A stretch of DNA of 64,000 bases, from assembly GCF_000821305.1 (NCBI RefSeq), contig NZ_CCXK01000015.1, positions 436,528 to 500,527 on the forward strand. Reading direction: 5' to 3'. The first letter of the stretch is position 1. Every line of letters starts with the position of its first letter. Made by a program: the position numbers and the translations under genes. This document shows positions 27,126 through 36,301 of this stretch, one piece after another. The notes beneath the pieces were generated by a model. That model saw only the letters and a list, made by a program, of their open reading frames with translations, made no database searches and had not been told where the DNA came from. Source of the stretch: Clostridium culturomicium. Its GTDB lineage: Bacteria > Bacillota > Clostridia > Clostridiales > Clostridiaceae.

Positions 27126-27162
27126 AAAAAGATGTTGAACCTTTAATGTTCAACATCTTTTT
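27126..27162. terminator. Bidirectional terminator after the LCP gene
   Basis: Fifteen-base arms with AAAAAGATGTTGAAC and its complement around a 7-base loop, ending in a T-run. It begins just past the stop codon at 27122. Confidence 0.92.
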
Positions 27163-27236
27163 ATCTTAAACTGCCTCACCTTATACTAATTCGGCAAAGC
27201 AATTTAAACTCACTAAAACAATACTTTAAAATGCAA

Positions 27237-28964
27237 TTATAGCAAGCTATTTATACTCTTTAATACATTTTCCTCTAGGTATTTAAGATTATCCTCTGCT
27301 GACTTTTCACATTCACCAGTTACACCTAAATAAATCTTCATCTTCGGTTCTGTACCTGATGGACGAACTACAAAATAACAGCTATTATTACATATAAATT
27401 TAAGTACATTAGATTTTGGAAGAGTTATTTCTTCTTCACTATTAGTCTCAATATTTATTCTAGTACTTAATTTATAATCTTCTTTAACAGCAACTTTATA
27501 ATCACCAAAGGTCTTAATATCCTCATTCCTGAAGAATTCTATAATTTCTCCAATCTTTTCTTGTCCTTCTTTACCCTTTAATTCTATAGATATAAGTTTT
27601 TCTTTATAGTATCCATATTTATTATATAAATCAATTAAACCTTCATATAAAGTTTTTCCTATTGATTTATAGTAAAGAGTCATTTCGCAAATAAGCATTG
27701 CTGCTACAACAGCATCCTTATCTCTAACAAAGTCTCCTGCTAAGTATCCGTAACTTTCTTCAAATCCTAATAAGAATTTATTCTCGTCTGGTGTACTTTC
27801 AAAATTCTTTATAAGCTCACCGATATACTTAAATCCAGTTAATACTTCTTCAAGTTTAACACCATAATCCTTACAGATTGGTTTAACCATATCAGTTGAA
27901 ACTATTGTCTTTATTATAGTTCCTGCTGGAGTTAACTTATTTATATCTTTTAAAGAAGAAACAATATAATGAGTTAAAAGAACTCCAACTTGATTTCCTG
28001 TCAATACTCTGTAATCTCCGCTATTATCTTTAACTACCGCACCAATTCTATCGCAATCAGGGTCTGTTCCAAGAATAATATCTGGATTAAAGTCCTTAGC
28101 CATTTCTAATGCTAATTTAAATACCTTGCTATCCTCTGGATTAGGATATGGTGCTGTTGAAAAGTTTCCATCAGGAAGCTCCTGCTCTTTTACAATCTCA
28201 ACTTGTTTGTATCCAAGCTTATCTAATATCATTCTAACTGGAATATTTCCTGTTCCATGGATAGGTGTATATATTATTTTTAAATCTGCTGCATGTTCCT
28301 CAACTAATTCATCTCTTATTGTAAGACCTTTAACTCTCTCAATATAAGCCTCATACATCTCATTCCCAATGTAATTTATAAATCCATTTTCAATAGATTC
28401 AGTTTTACCCATAACTACTACGTCATTAAATGTATCCACCTTATTAACGTATCCTATTATTTCATTTGCCGCAACATCTGTAACCTGACACCCATCGCTT
28501 CCATATACCTTGTATCCATTATATTCCTTAGGATTGTGTGATGCAGTTAATACTATTCCTCCATCACAGCCTAGTTCTCTAACAGCAAAAGAAAGCATTG
28601 GAGTCGGTGTTAGTTTATCATATAAATAAACCTTAATACCATTTCCCGCTAAAACTCTTCCAGCATATTCTGCAAACTCTGCAGACATATTTCTTGAATC
28701 ATACGCAATTGCAACCTTAGGACTTTTTCCATGATTGTTTAAGTAATTAGCAAAACCTTGAGTTGCTTTTCCAACAGTATATATATTTAATCTGTTGCTT
28801 CCAGCACCTATTACTCCTCTAAGTCCACCTGTACCAAACTCTAAATCCTTATAAAATCTATCTTCTATCTCTTTTTCATCTGAAATAGCTCTTAACTCTT
28901 CTTTTGTATTCTCATCTATAGATGCTGAATTCATCCATAAATCATACTTATTTTTGTACTCCAT
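27237..28964 (-). CDS. Phosphoglucomutase/phosphomannomutase
   Basis: Alpha-D-phosphohexomutase of 575 residues (PgcA type), interconverting hexose-6-phosphate and hexose-1-phosphate. The active-site phosphoserine lies in TASHNPKEYNGYK (Ser near 142), the metal loop is DPDCDRIG near 305, the sugar loop is GFEESYGYL and the phosphate loop RPSGTEPKMKIY is near the C-terminus. The ATG follows TTGGAGGG. Whether it prefers glucose or mannose cannot be read from the sequence; the neighbouring GDP-mannose enzyme makes the mannose route plausible. Confidence 0.93.
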   Translation of the reverse strand: MEYKNKYDLWMNSASIDENTKEELRAISDEKEIEDRFYKDLEFGTGGLRGVIGAGSNRLNIYTVGKATQGFANYLNNHGKSPKVAIAYDSRNMSAEFAEYAGRVLAGNGIKVYLYDKLTPTPMLSFAVRELGCDGGIVLTASHNPKEYNGYKVYGSDGCQVTDVAANEIIGYVNKVDTFNDVVVMGKTESIENGFINYIGNEMYEAYIERVKGLTIRDELVEEHAADLKIIYTPIHGTGNIPVRMILDKLGYKQVEIVKEQELPDGNFSTAPYPNPEDSKVFKLALEMAKDFNPDIILGTDPDCDRIGAVVKDNSGDYRVLTGNQVGVLLTHYIVSSLKDINKLTPAGTIIKTIVSTDMVKPICKDYGVKLEEVLTGFKYIGELIKNFESTPDENKFLLGFEESYGYLAGDFVRDKDAVVAAMLICEMTLYYKSIGKTLYEGLIDLYNKYGYYKEKLISIELKGKEGQEKIGEIIEFFRNEDIKTFGDYKVAVKEDYKLSTRINIETNSEEEITLPKSNVLKFICNNSCYFVVRPSGTEPKMKIYLGVTGECEKSAEDNLKYLEENVLKSINSLL

Positions 28965-29077
28965 TCTTTTCCCTCCAACTTCGTATTTATATTATCTTTT
29001 ATGTTAAAATTTAATTATAGGCAATAAGATACTATTTAAATTATATTATACAACCATGTATTTTTCCATATTTTATA

Positions 29078-29818
29078 TTACTGATTTTCTAATAGTTGAT
29101 CTTCAGGCACTTCTCTTAATACCCTTGCAGGGCTTCCTATAACTATTTTGCGGGTAGGAACGTCTTTTGTTACTAGTGCTCCTGCCGCTACAAATCCTTC
29201 TTCCCAAATAATTTTTCCTGGAAGAATAACAGCCCCTGCTCCAACTCTTCCGCCCCTTTTAATAGTAACACCCTTAAATTTTCCGAATCGTTCCTTAGAT
29301 CTTGCAGCATAATTATCGTTGGAAGTAACAACACACGGAGCTATAAATACGTTTTCTTCTACTGTTGAATATGCAGTTAAATATACATTAGTTTGTATCT
29401 TACAATTAGAGCCTACAGTACAGAAATTTTCAATTGTCGCTCCTCTTCCTATAATGGTTCTTTCTCCTACAGTGACATTTTCCCTAATTGCAGCTCCATC
29501 CGCAACTAAAGTTTTATCCCCAATCTCTGCCCCTCTATATACAATTACACAAGCTCCAATTAAACAACCTTCACCTATTATACAAGGACTTAATTTATCC
29601 TCATCCTTAAAAATACTATTTACACTTCTCATGGGTATTTTTCCTATAACTGTGTTATCATCGATTCTTACATTATCCTTTATTATTGTGTCTTCATGTA
29701 TCACAACATTATGTCCAATAATACAATTTTCCCCTATTACAACTCTATCTTCTATTACAGAAAATTTTCCTATTGCAACCTTTTCTCCAATTACAGCCTT
29801 GTCAGAAATATAATTCAC
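29078..29818 (-). CDS. Left-handed beta-helix acyltransferase (hexapeptide repeat)
   Basis: A 246-residue protein made almost entirely of [LIV]GxxxX hexapeptide repeats (ISDKAVIGEKVAIGKFSVI and onward), the fold of sugar O/N-acetyltransferases. An extended loop sits near residue 170 (TSNDNYAARSKERFGKF), then GRVGAGAVILPG and SPARVLREVP close the coil. It starts with GTG at 29818 behind AAAGGAAG. The acceptor is unknown; decoration of the glycan made by the neighbouring genes is a reasonable inference. Confidence 0.82.
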   Translation of the reverse strand: MNYISDKAVIGEKVAIGKFSVIEDRVVIGENCIIGHNVVIHEDTIIKDNVRIDDNTVIGKIPMRSVNSIFKDEDKLSPCIIGEGCLIGACVIVYRGAEIGDKTLVADGAAIRENVTVGERTIIGRGATIENFCTVGSNCKIQTNVYLTAYSTVEENVFIAPCVVTSNDNYAARSKERFGKFKGVTIKRGGRVGAGAVILPGKIIWEEGFVAAGALVTKDVPTRKIVIGSPARVLREVPEDQLLENQ

Positions 29819-29934
29819 TGCTACACTTCCTTTATATAAAACTTACTACATTTAATCCTCGTATTAGTTTACTCTTCACCGGTAGAATATATTACACTAT
29901 AATAATGATAGTTATTTTTTTAACAATATCTCTA

Positions 29935-29961
29935 TTGTATCTTTCTTTTTTAATGATATAA
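29935..29961 (+). promoter_or_regulatory. Extended -10 promoter of the hydrogenase gene
   Basis: TATAAT at 29956-29961 preceded by TGA (extended -10), and a TTGTAT at 29935-29940 with a short 15-base spacer. It lies about 45 bases before the hydrogenase ATG. Confidence 0.55.
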
Positions 29962-30005
29962 TTAATTTAGATAATTTTGAATATACAGCAATCAAGGGGG
30001 TTTAT

Positions 30006-31493
30006 ATGTTCACATTTGAAACTACGTTAAAAAAAATTAAACATGAGGTTCTTAAACAAATCGTTATTCTTGCAATGAATAATAACCTTACTACTGAAGA
30101 AATATTTAATATTCACAAGTTTATTATAGACAAGCGTAATCCAACTTATCGCTGCTGTGTATATAAAGAAAGAGCTATTGTTAATCAGCGTGCAAAGCTT
30201 GCAGCAGGATATATGCCAATTGATGATGAATACAGTAAGCTTATAGATATTCGATACACAGATCAAATAATGTACATAATAGAATCTGCCTGTGATAGAT
30301 GCCAAATAAATAAATATACAGTAACAGAAGCCTGTAGGGGATGTCTTACTCATAAATGCAAGGAAGTATGTCCTGCTAATGCAATGATGACAGTTGGTGG
30401 TAAAGCCTATATAAATCAAGACTTCTGTAAGGAATGTGGCTTGTGTAAAAAGGCATGCCCTTATAATGCAATATCTGAGGTTCTTAGGCCCTGTAAAGTT
30501 GCATGTCCAACTGGAGCTCTAAGTGTAAGTTACGATGACAGAAGAGCTATTATAAATAATGAAGACTGTATTCAATGCGGTGCATGTATGAATGCATGTC
30601 CATTTGGAGCTATCTCTGATAAAAGCTTCGTAGTTCCTGTTACAAAACGCCTTAAACGTGAAAGACCAATGTCAGTAATTGTTGCTCCATCTATTTCTGG
30701 ACAATTTGGTCCTAATGTTTCACTAGGACAAATTAAATCTGCTTTATTAAAAATGGGCTTTAAAGATATGGTAGAAGCATCTTGTGGTGCTGATATTGTT
30801 ACCATACATGAAACTAAAGAATTCTTAGAAAGAATGGAAAATGAAGATACCTATATGACAAATTCTTGTTGTCCAGGCTTCTTAAATTATATTGAAAAGA
30901 AATTCCCTAGTGAAATTTCTAAGGTTTCAAAAACTATATCTCCAATGATAGCAACTGCTCGTTTATTAAAAGCTGAAGACCCTGAGCTAAGAATAGTATT
31001 CATAGGTCCATGCACAGCAAAAAAAGCTGAAATTACAAGACCAGAGGTTGCAGGTGCAGTAGATTATGTGCTTACCTTTGAAGAATTATCTGCAATGCTT
31101 GATGCTTTTGATATTGATCCTGCTCTTTGTGATGAGATGGATATTAATGAAGGTTCTGTATTTGGACGTGGCTTTGCAATCGCTGGTGGTTTAACAGCTT
31201 CAATAGAAAACTATGTGAGAAGTGAAAATATTGACACTACCTTTAAACCTCTTAAGGTTTCAGGCCCTGAAGAGATTAAAAAGGTTTTAACCCTTGCTAA
31301 AATAAATAGACTTCCTGGAAACTTTATTGAGGGTATGATGTGTAATGGCGGCTGTATTAATGGTGCTGGTGTATTTTCAACCCCTACCTTCAGTAGAACA
31401 GCCTTCTTAAAGGAAAGTAAGACCTCTACTATAAAAAATGTGGCAGATAACTCAGCTTGTACTTCTGCTGAAACTATTGATATGGAAAGATAA
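30006..31493 (+). CDS. Monomeric [FeFe] hydrogenase, group B-like
   Basis: Ferredoxin-linked iron hydrogenase, 495 residues. The N-terminal part holds several four-cysteine clusters: CRGCLTHKCKEVC near 110, CKECGLCKKAC near 141 and CIQCGACMNAC near 188. The H-cluster motifs are present but altered from the usual: NSCCPGF (canonical TSCCPxW), GPCTAKK (canonical MPCxxKK) and EGMMCNGGCINGAG (canonical ExMxCxxGCxxGGG); the four ligand cysteines (289, 336, 446, 450) and the first cysteine of the CC pair are kept. These variants fit the group B branch exemplified by C. pasteurianum CpIII. The ATG follows AAGGGGG. No other hydrogenase or maturase gene is nearby. Confidence 0.87.
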   Translation: MFTFETTLKKIKHEVLKQIVILAMNNNLTTEEIFNIHKFIIDKRNPTYRCCVYKERAIVNQRAKLAAGYMPIDDEYSKLIDIRYTDQIMYIIESACDRCQINKYTVTEACRGCLTHKCKEVCPANAMMTVGGKAYINQDFCKECGLCKKACPYNAISEVLRPCKVACPTGALSVSYDDRRAIINNEDCIQCGACMNACPFGAISDKSFVVPVTKRLKRERPMSVIVAPSISGQFGPNVSLGQIKSALLKMGFKDMVEASCGADIVTIHETKEFLERMENEDTYMTNSCCPGFLNYIEKKFPSEISKVSKTISPMIATARLLKAEDPELRIVFIGPCTAKKAEITRPEVAGAVDYVLTFEELSAMLDAFDIDPALCDEMDINEGSVFGRGFAIAGGLTASIENYVRSENIDTTFKPLKVSGPEEIKKVLTLAKINRLPGNFIEGMMCNGGCINGAGVFSTPTFSRTAFLKESKTSTIKNVADNSACTSAETIDMER

Positions 31494-31495
31494 AT

Positions 31496-31526
31496 AAAAA
31501 GGTGGATTTAAAAATCCACCTTTTTT
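31496..31526. terminator. Bidirectional terminator between hydrogenase and LacI genes
   Basis: Arms AAAAAGGTGGATTT and AAATCCACCTTTTTT meeting around a minimal loop. T-runs flank it on both strands. Confidence 0.9.
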
Positions 31527-31540
31527 ATATTCATATTTAA

Positions 31541-32533
31541 TTACTTACAAGAATCTCGCTTTACAAACTCATATGGTAATCTGTAATAGCTTTCTTCTAT
31601 AGGAAGCTTATTAATAAGCTTAATAAGAAGTCTCATACCAACAGAACCCATGTCATATAAAGGACGAGCTACTGTAGTTAATTTTGGATGATATACTGCA
31701 GCTAGTGCAATATTATCAAATCCGATTACATTAACATCTTCAGGAACCTTTATTCCTTTTTCTCTTAATGCATTTATAACACCTATAGCCATTTGGTCAC
31801 AGCCGCAAATAACTCCATCAACCTGTTGACTTTCAGTAATCTTATTTATACCAGCAATTCCTTGTTCATACTTAAGGTTTCCGCGATAAACTAAGTTTTC
31901 ATTTAAAAGTCCAGCATTTGACATAGCATCTCTATATCCAGCATAAATCTTTTCATGCTCTAAAGCTGTTTCTCTATCATAACCTATATATGCTATGTTT
32001 TTATTTCCAAGTGATATTAAATATTCAACAGCTTCTTTTGCTCCTGAATAACTATCTATACCTATACTTGGCACTTCGTCTTCATCATCCATTGTACCTA
32101 CAGATACAACTGGAATTCCTGAATTTTTAATTGCAGCTTTTATATCTGCATCTAGAGAATCTCCCATGTAGATTATTCCATCTACCATTTTTTCTCTAAG
32201 AATATTAAAGCTTTCTTTCTCTCTATTTTTATCTAAATCGGTGTTACAAAGCATTATGTTGTAATTATATATACTAGCTAAATCCTCTGCACCTCTAACG
32301 ATTTCTGGATAAAGTGAGTTTGATATATCAGGAATTATAATTCCTATAGTGCTTGACCTTTGAGTTTTAAGGCTTCTAGCTAAAATGTTAGGTCTGTAAT
32401 CTAACTTCTCAATTGCATCTAAAACTCTCTGCTTTGTTTCTTGGTTAACAACGTCTATATCGTTTAGAACTCTCGAAACTGTAGCTATGGAAACATTAGC
32501 TTCTTTTGCTACATCCTTAATTGATGCTGCCAT
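31541..32533 (-). CDS. LacI/GalR family transcriptional regulator (CcpA-like)
   Basis: A 330-residue repressor: N-terminal helix-turn-helix SIKDVAKEANVSIATVSRVLN with the hinge SLKTQRSSTIGIIIPDISN, then a periplasmic-binding-protein-like ligand domain ending in DNIALAAVYHPKLTTVARP and the tail RLPYEFVKRDSC. The sequence is of the CcpA/RegA subgroup, but effector specificity cannot be told. The ATG follows GAGGGGTG. A strong promoter with a large inverted repeat lies 50-90 bases upstream. It is transcribed away from the hydrogenase. Confidence 0.9.
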   Translation of the reverse strand: MAASIKDVAKEANVSIATVSRVLNDIDVVNQETKQRVLDAIEKLDYRPNILARSLKTQRSSTIGIIIPDISNSLYPEIVRGAEDLASIYNYNIMLCNTDLDKNREKESFNILREKMVDGIIYMGDSLDADIKAAIKNSGIPVVSVGTMDDEDEVPSIGIDSYSGAKEAVEYLISLGNKNIAYIGYDRETALEHEKIYAGYRDAMSNAGLLNENLVYRGNLKYEQGIAGINKITESQQVDGVICGCDQMAIGVINALREKGIKVPEDVNVIGFDNIALAAVYHPKLTTVARPLYDMGSVGMRLLIKLINKLPIEESYYRLPYEFVKRDSCK

Positions 32534-32580
32534 TATTTCACCCCTCTTCTTTCTTATACCCCTAAATTATATTTACCTTA

Positions 32581-32623
32581 ATTATACAATTTAACTAACT
32601 GAAAATCAAATTCAGTTAGTTAA
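32581..32623 (-). promoter_or_regulatory. Promoter of the LacI gene embedded in a 13-base inverted repeat
   Basis: On the minus strand TTGATT (32609-32604), 17-base spacer, TATAAT (32586-32581). The arms TTAACTAACTGAA (32591-32603) and TTCAGTTAGTTAA (32611-32623) are exact inverted repeats around a 7-base spacer that holds the -35 box; the downstream arm fills most of the spacer region. It may be an autoregulatory operator, or an ileS terminator that happens to carry a promoter; no U-tract follows the stem. Confidence 0.65.
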
Positions 32624-32671
32624 ATTTATTTATTCCTATAATGTAGTAAATTATTCTCCTGTATAAGCTTA

Positions 32672-35600
32672 TTAAGCTCTCTCTACTTGAAGAAGTAACT
32701 TTTCTCCATTTATTTTAACTTCATTTACAGCTTTTTCACTATTATAAGTTACTTCTAGAGCTAAAGTATCTCTCATAATTTGCTGTTCAAATTTCTTTAT
32801 GATACTTTCAAGTGCTTCGTTTCCTGCAAAGTATAAGTAAATTTTATCAGAAACTTCGAATCCACTTTCTTTTCTCATATTTTGAATCTTACTTAATACT
32901 TCTCTTATATGTCCTTCTTCTCTAAGCTCTTCAGAAATATTAGTATCAAGGACTACTCCAAGCTCTCCCTCACCTGCAAATGCAAATCCTTCAAGACCTT
33001 GCATTGTCACAAGTAAGTTCTCTTTGTTAAGCTCTATTTCAGTTCCATCTACATCTATTTTTACTATTTCTCCACTATTTATTCTTTGTGCAAGATCCAT
33101 TTGGTTCATAGCGCCAATAGCTTTTCTTATTCCTGGTATCATCTTACCATAAGCTTTTCCTAGTACTGGAAGATTAGGCTTAATCTCAAAGTTAACATAC
33201 TTAGAAAGGTCAGCTCCAAGCTCAACTTCTTTAATGTTAAGCTCTTCCTTAACGATGTCACCATAGTATTCAGGAAGTGATGCTACAGACACAAGCATTT
33301 TGCCAAGTGGCTGTCTGTTCTTTATGTTAGCACCATTTCTAGCACTTCTTCCAAGCTGAACTATTTTGTAAGCAGTATCCATTTCCTCTTCTAACTTCTT
33401 ATCAACTTCAGCTGTTACGTATTCTGGCCATCTGCATAGGTGAACACTTTCTGGTGCTTCCTTATCAAATGCAACAACTAAATTTTGATATAACTCATCA
33501 GTTATAAATGGTATGAATGGAGATGCAACTCTTGCAAAAGTAGTAAGTACTCTGTAAAGAGTCATGTATGCTCCAATCTTATCCTCTGTAAGCTCTTCAC
33601 CCCAGAATCTAGATCTGTTTCTTCTTACATACCAGTTAGATAACTCGTCAACGAAAGCTTCAAGCTCTTTAGCTCCTTGAGTAATTCTGTAGTTCTCTAA
33701 ATGCTCATCGATGTTTTTAACTAAAGTGTTAAGCTTAGACATCATCCATTTATCCATTACATTTTCAGATTTAAACTCTTTATAATCCATTGGATTGAAC
33801 TTATCTAAGTCAGCATATAACACGTAGAATGAGTATACATTCCATAACGTTCCGATAAACTTTCTTTGTGCTTCAATAACTCCATCCTCATAGAATCTTG
33901 ATGGAAGCCATGGTGCACTAGTTGTATAGAAGTACCATCTTAAAGCATCTGCTCCTTCATTCTCAAGTACTGTGAATGGACTAAGAACATTTCCTTTGTG
34001 CTTAGACATCTTGATTCCATCTTTATCAAGAACGTGACCTAATACGATACAGTTCTCAAATGGATTCTTCTCAAATACTGTTGTTGAAATTGCAAGTAAT
34101 GTATAGAACCATCCTCTTGTTTGGTCAACAGCCTCTGATATAAATTGTGCTGGGAAGTTAGCTTCAAACAACTCTTTGTTTTCAAACGGATAGTGGTACT
34201 GTGCAAACGGCATTGAACCTGAATCAAACCAGCAGTCAATAACCTCTTCAACTCTTGTCATTTCTTTATGACAGTGAGGACAGTCAAGCTTAACATTATC
34301 AATGTATGGCTTGTGAAGCTCTATTCCTTCAGGTACATTTATACCTTTTTCATGAAGCTCAGCTACACTTCCAATCATTTCTCTATGTCCGCATTCACAT
34401 TCCCATATTGGAAGTGGAGTACCCCAGTATCTGTTTCTTGAAATTCCCCAGTCAATTACGTTCTCAAGGAATTTACCCATTCTTCCTGTTCTGATGTTAT
34501 CAGGCATCCAGTTTATCTTGTTGTTGTTTTCTATTAATTGATCCCTAACAGAAGACATTCTAACAAACCAGCTCTCTCTTGGGTAGTAAAGAAGTGGTGT
34601 GTCACATCTCCAGCAGTGTGGATATGAGTGTAAGAACTTCTCACTCTTATAAAGAATATTTTCTTCTTTTAAGAATGCTAATATCTTCTCGTCAGCCTTC
34701 TTAACAAATATTCCAGCCCATGGAGTTACTGCAGGTACAAATTTACCTTCTCCATCAACTAAGTTTATTAATGGAAGACCATATTTCTTTCCAATTTGGT
34801 TATCGTCATCTCCATATGCAGGTGCTATGTGTACTATACCAGTACCATCTGATAATGTTACGAAATCACCATGAACAACATAGAAAGCTTTTTCTTCTGG
34901 AGTTTCGAACTTGAACATTTGCTCATATTCTTTTCCAAGAAGTTCTTCTCCCTTGAATTCAGCAATAACTTCATACTCTCCATTAAGTTTATTTAATAGG
35001 CTTCTAGAAAGAATTAAGTGCTCTCCTTCATGTAAAACTTCAACATAGTCATAAGACTTATTTACTGCTAAAGCAACGTTGCTTGGTAATGTCCAAGGAG
35101 TTGTTGTCCATACTAATATATATTTATCTTCACCTTTAAGCTTGAACTTAACATAAGCTGAACTATCTCTAACATCCTTATATCCTTGAGCAACCTCGTG
35201 AGAAGATAAAGTTGTTCCACATCTAGGACAGTAAGGCATTACCTTGTGACCTTTGTATAGTAAGTCTTTATCCCACATTCTCTTTAAAGCCCACCATACT
35301 GATTCTATATAATCATTGTGGTAAGTTACATATGGATTTTCCATATCAACCCAGTATGCTAATCTCTCAGACATTTCTCTCCACATTTCAACATAAGAGA
35401 ATACGCTATCTTTACACTCTGTAACGAAAGCCTCTACACCATAATCTTCGATTTGTGGTTTACCAGAGATTCCAAGCTTCTTTTCAATTTCAAGCTCTAC
35501 TGGAAGTCCATGAGTGTCCCATCCAGCTTTTCTTAAAACCTTATAGCCTTTCATAACCTTATATCTAGGAATAATATCCTTCATAACCCTTGTTATAACG

Positions 35601-35773
35601 TGTCCTATGTGTGGTTTACCATTCGCTGTTGGTGGACCATCATAAAATGTGAAAAATTCACCATCATCATTTAAGTCAAAGTTCTTTTGGATTACATTCT
35701 TTTCTTCCCAAAGCTTTAGTATATCTTTTTCAATATCCATAAATGACTTTGTGTTATCGATTTTCTTGTACAT
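32672..35773 (-). CDS. ileS: Isoleucine--tRNA ligase
   Basis: Charges tRNA-Ile. The 1033-residue enzyme is of the eukaryote-like type 2 form common in clostridia: PTANGKPHIGHV near the start (HIGH motif), the editing domain including GWDTHGLPVE, and KMSKH (KMSKS loop) before GNVLSPF. A CPRC zinc-knuckle sits near residue 184 and CDHPC-type zinc cysteines (CPHCHKE) near 500. The ATG follows AGGAGGAAGAAAGGGT. The gene is controlled by the T-box leader upstream. Confidence 0.97.
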   Translation of the reverse strand: MYKKIDNTKSFMDIEKDILKLWEEKNVIQKNFDLNDDGEFFTFYDGPPTANGKPHIGHVITRVMKDIIPRYKVMKGYKVLRKAGWDTHGLPVELEIEKKLGISGKPQIEDYGVEAFVTECKDSVFSYVEMWREMSERLAYWVDMENPYVTYHNDYIESVWWALKRMWDKDLLYKGHKVMPYCPRCGTTLSSHEVAQGYKDVRDSSAYVKFKLKGEDKYILVWTTTPWTLPSNVALAVNKSYDYVEVLHEGEHLILSRSLLNKLNGEYEVIAEFKGEELLGKEYEQMFKFETPEEKAFYVVHGDFVTLSDGTGIVHIAPAYGDDDNQIGKKYGLPLINLVDGEGKFVPAVTPWAGIFVKKADEKILAFLKEENILYKSEKFLHSYPHCWRCDTPLLYYPRESWFVRMSSVRDQLIENNNKINWMPDNIRTGRMGKFLENVIDWGISRNRYWGTPLPIWECECGHREMIGSVAELHEKGINVPEGIELHKPYIDNVKLDCPHCHKEMTRVEEVIDCWFDSGSMPFAQYHYPFENKELFEANFPAQFISEAVDQTRGWFYTLLAISTTVFEKNPFENCIVLGHVLDKDGIKMSKHKGNVLSPFTVLENEGADALRWYFYTTSAPWLPSRFYEDGVIEAQRKFIGTLWNVYSFYVLYADLDKFNPMDYKEFKSENVMDKWMMSKLNTLVKNIDEHLENYRITQGAKELEAFVDELSNWYVRRNRSRFWGEELTEDKIGAYMTLYRVLTTFARVASPFIPFITDELYQNLVVAFDKEAPESVHLCRWPEYVTAEVDKKLEEEMDTAYKIVQLGRSARNGANIKNRQPLGKMLVSVASLPEYYGDIVKEELNIKEVELGADLSKYVNFEIKPNLPVLGKAYGKMIPGIRKAIGAMNQMDLAQRINSGEIVKIDVDGTEIELNKENLLVTMQGLEGFAFAGEGELGVVLDTNISEELREEGHIREVLSKIQNMRKESGFEVSDKIYLYFAGNEALESIIKKFEQQIMRDTLALEVTYNSEKAVNEVKINGEKLLLQVERA

Positions 35774-35863
35774 ACCCTTTCTTCCTCCTTATACATTATT
35801 CGTACGTCTGTTACTATTCTTAACAAAACTTAACTTTATTTTACCTATTTCCAAATATAATAG

Positions 35864-36170
35864 ATTAAAAATAAAACTCCGCCCTACTAAAGGACGAAGT
35901 TGATTCGCTTATACCACCTACAGTGCTTTCAATTCAGATACTAACATATCCTATTCTTTAACGCAGAAACACGGAAAAACTTACTCTATGAGTACCCCTT
36001 CAAACAAAATCAAACGAAGCTATCTCTTATTATTTCAGTTCTCGGCTCCTAGGTGATTTTCCTTTAACTCTCCCTATGGGTTTCCACCATTTTCCCACTC
36101 TCTTTAAGTTTGTAATTAAAGTACTCTCCTATTCTTAGCCTTTATATTCTTTTACGGTAAAATTATTTTT
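35864..36170 (-). promoter_or_regulatory. T-box leader of ileS (tRNA-Ile sensing)
   Basis: Minus-strand leader with distal stem I features AGAGAGTGGG and GGTGGAAACCC, and a specifier ATC (36057-36055, isoleucine) in AAAATCACC. The T-box bulge is TAGGTGGTATAAGCG (35920-35906), whose TGGT pairs with the ACCA end of uncharged tRNA-Ile. It ends in a terminator: AACTTCGTCC / GGGCGGAGTT (35901-35892 and 35884-35875) and a T-rich tail. The bulge departs from the canonical AGGGTGGNACCGCG. Confidence 0.9.
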
Positions 36171-36176
36171 GTATTA

Positions 36177-36205
36177 ATTATATTACATAAAATTTTCAAT
36201 GTAAA
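36177..36205 (-). promoter_or_regulatory. Sigma-A promoter of the ileS T-box leader
   Basis: On the minus strand TTTACA (36205-36200), 17-base spacer, TATAAT (36182-36177). Transcription would start close to 36170, just where the leader structure begins. Confidence 0.75.
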
Positions 36206-36301
36206 GCCTTTTAATATTTACATTACTTTTACTGCATTCTTGAATAAAAATTACGATACTATTCATACTTAAAAATATATTAATTATTTGGAGGTAATAG
36301 T

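Noticed and set aside
29319..29813. Long plus-strand frame of 164 codons opposite the hexapeptide acyltransferase
   Set aside because: It is the antisense shadow of the repetitive hexapeptide gene; no ribosome site and no protein-like features.
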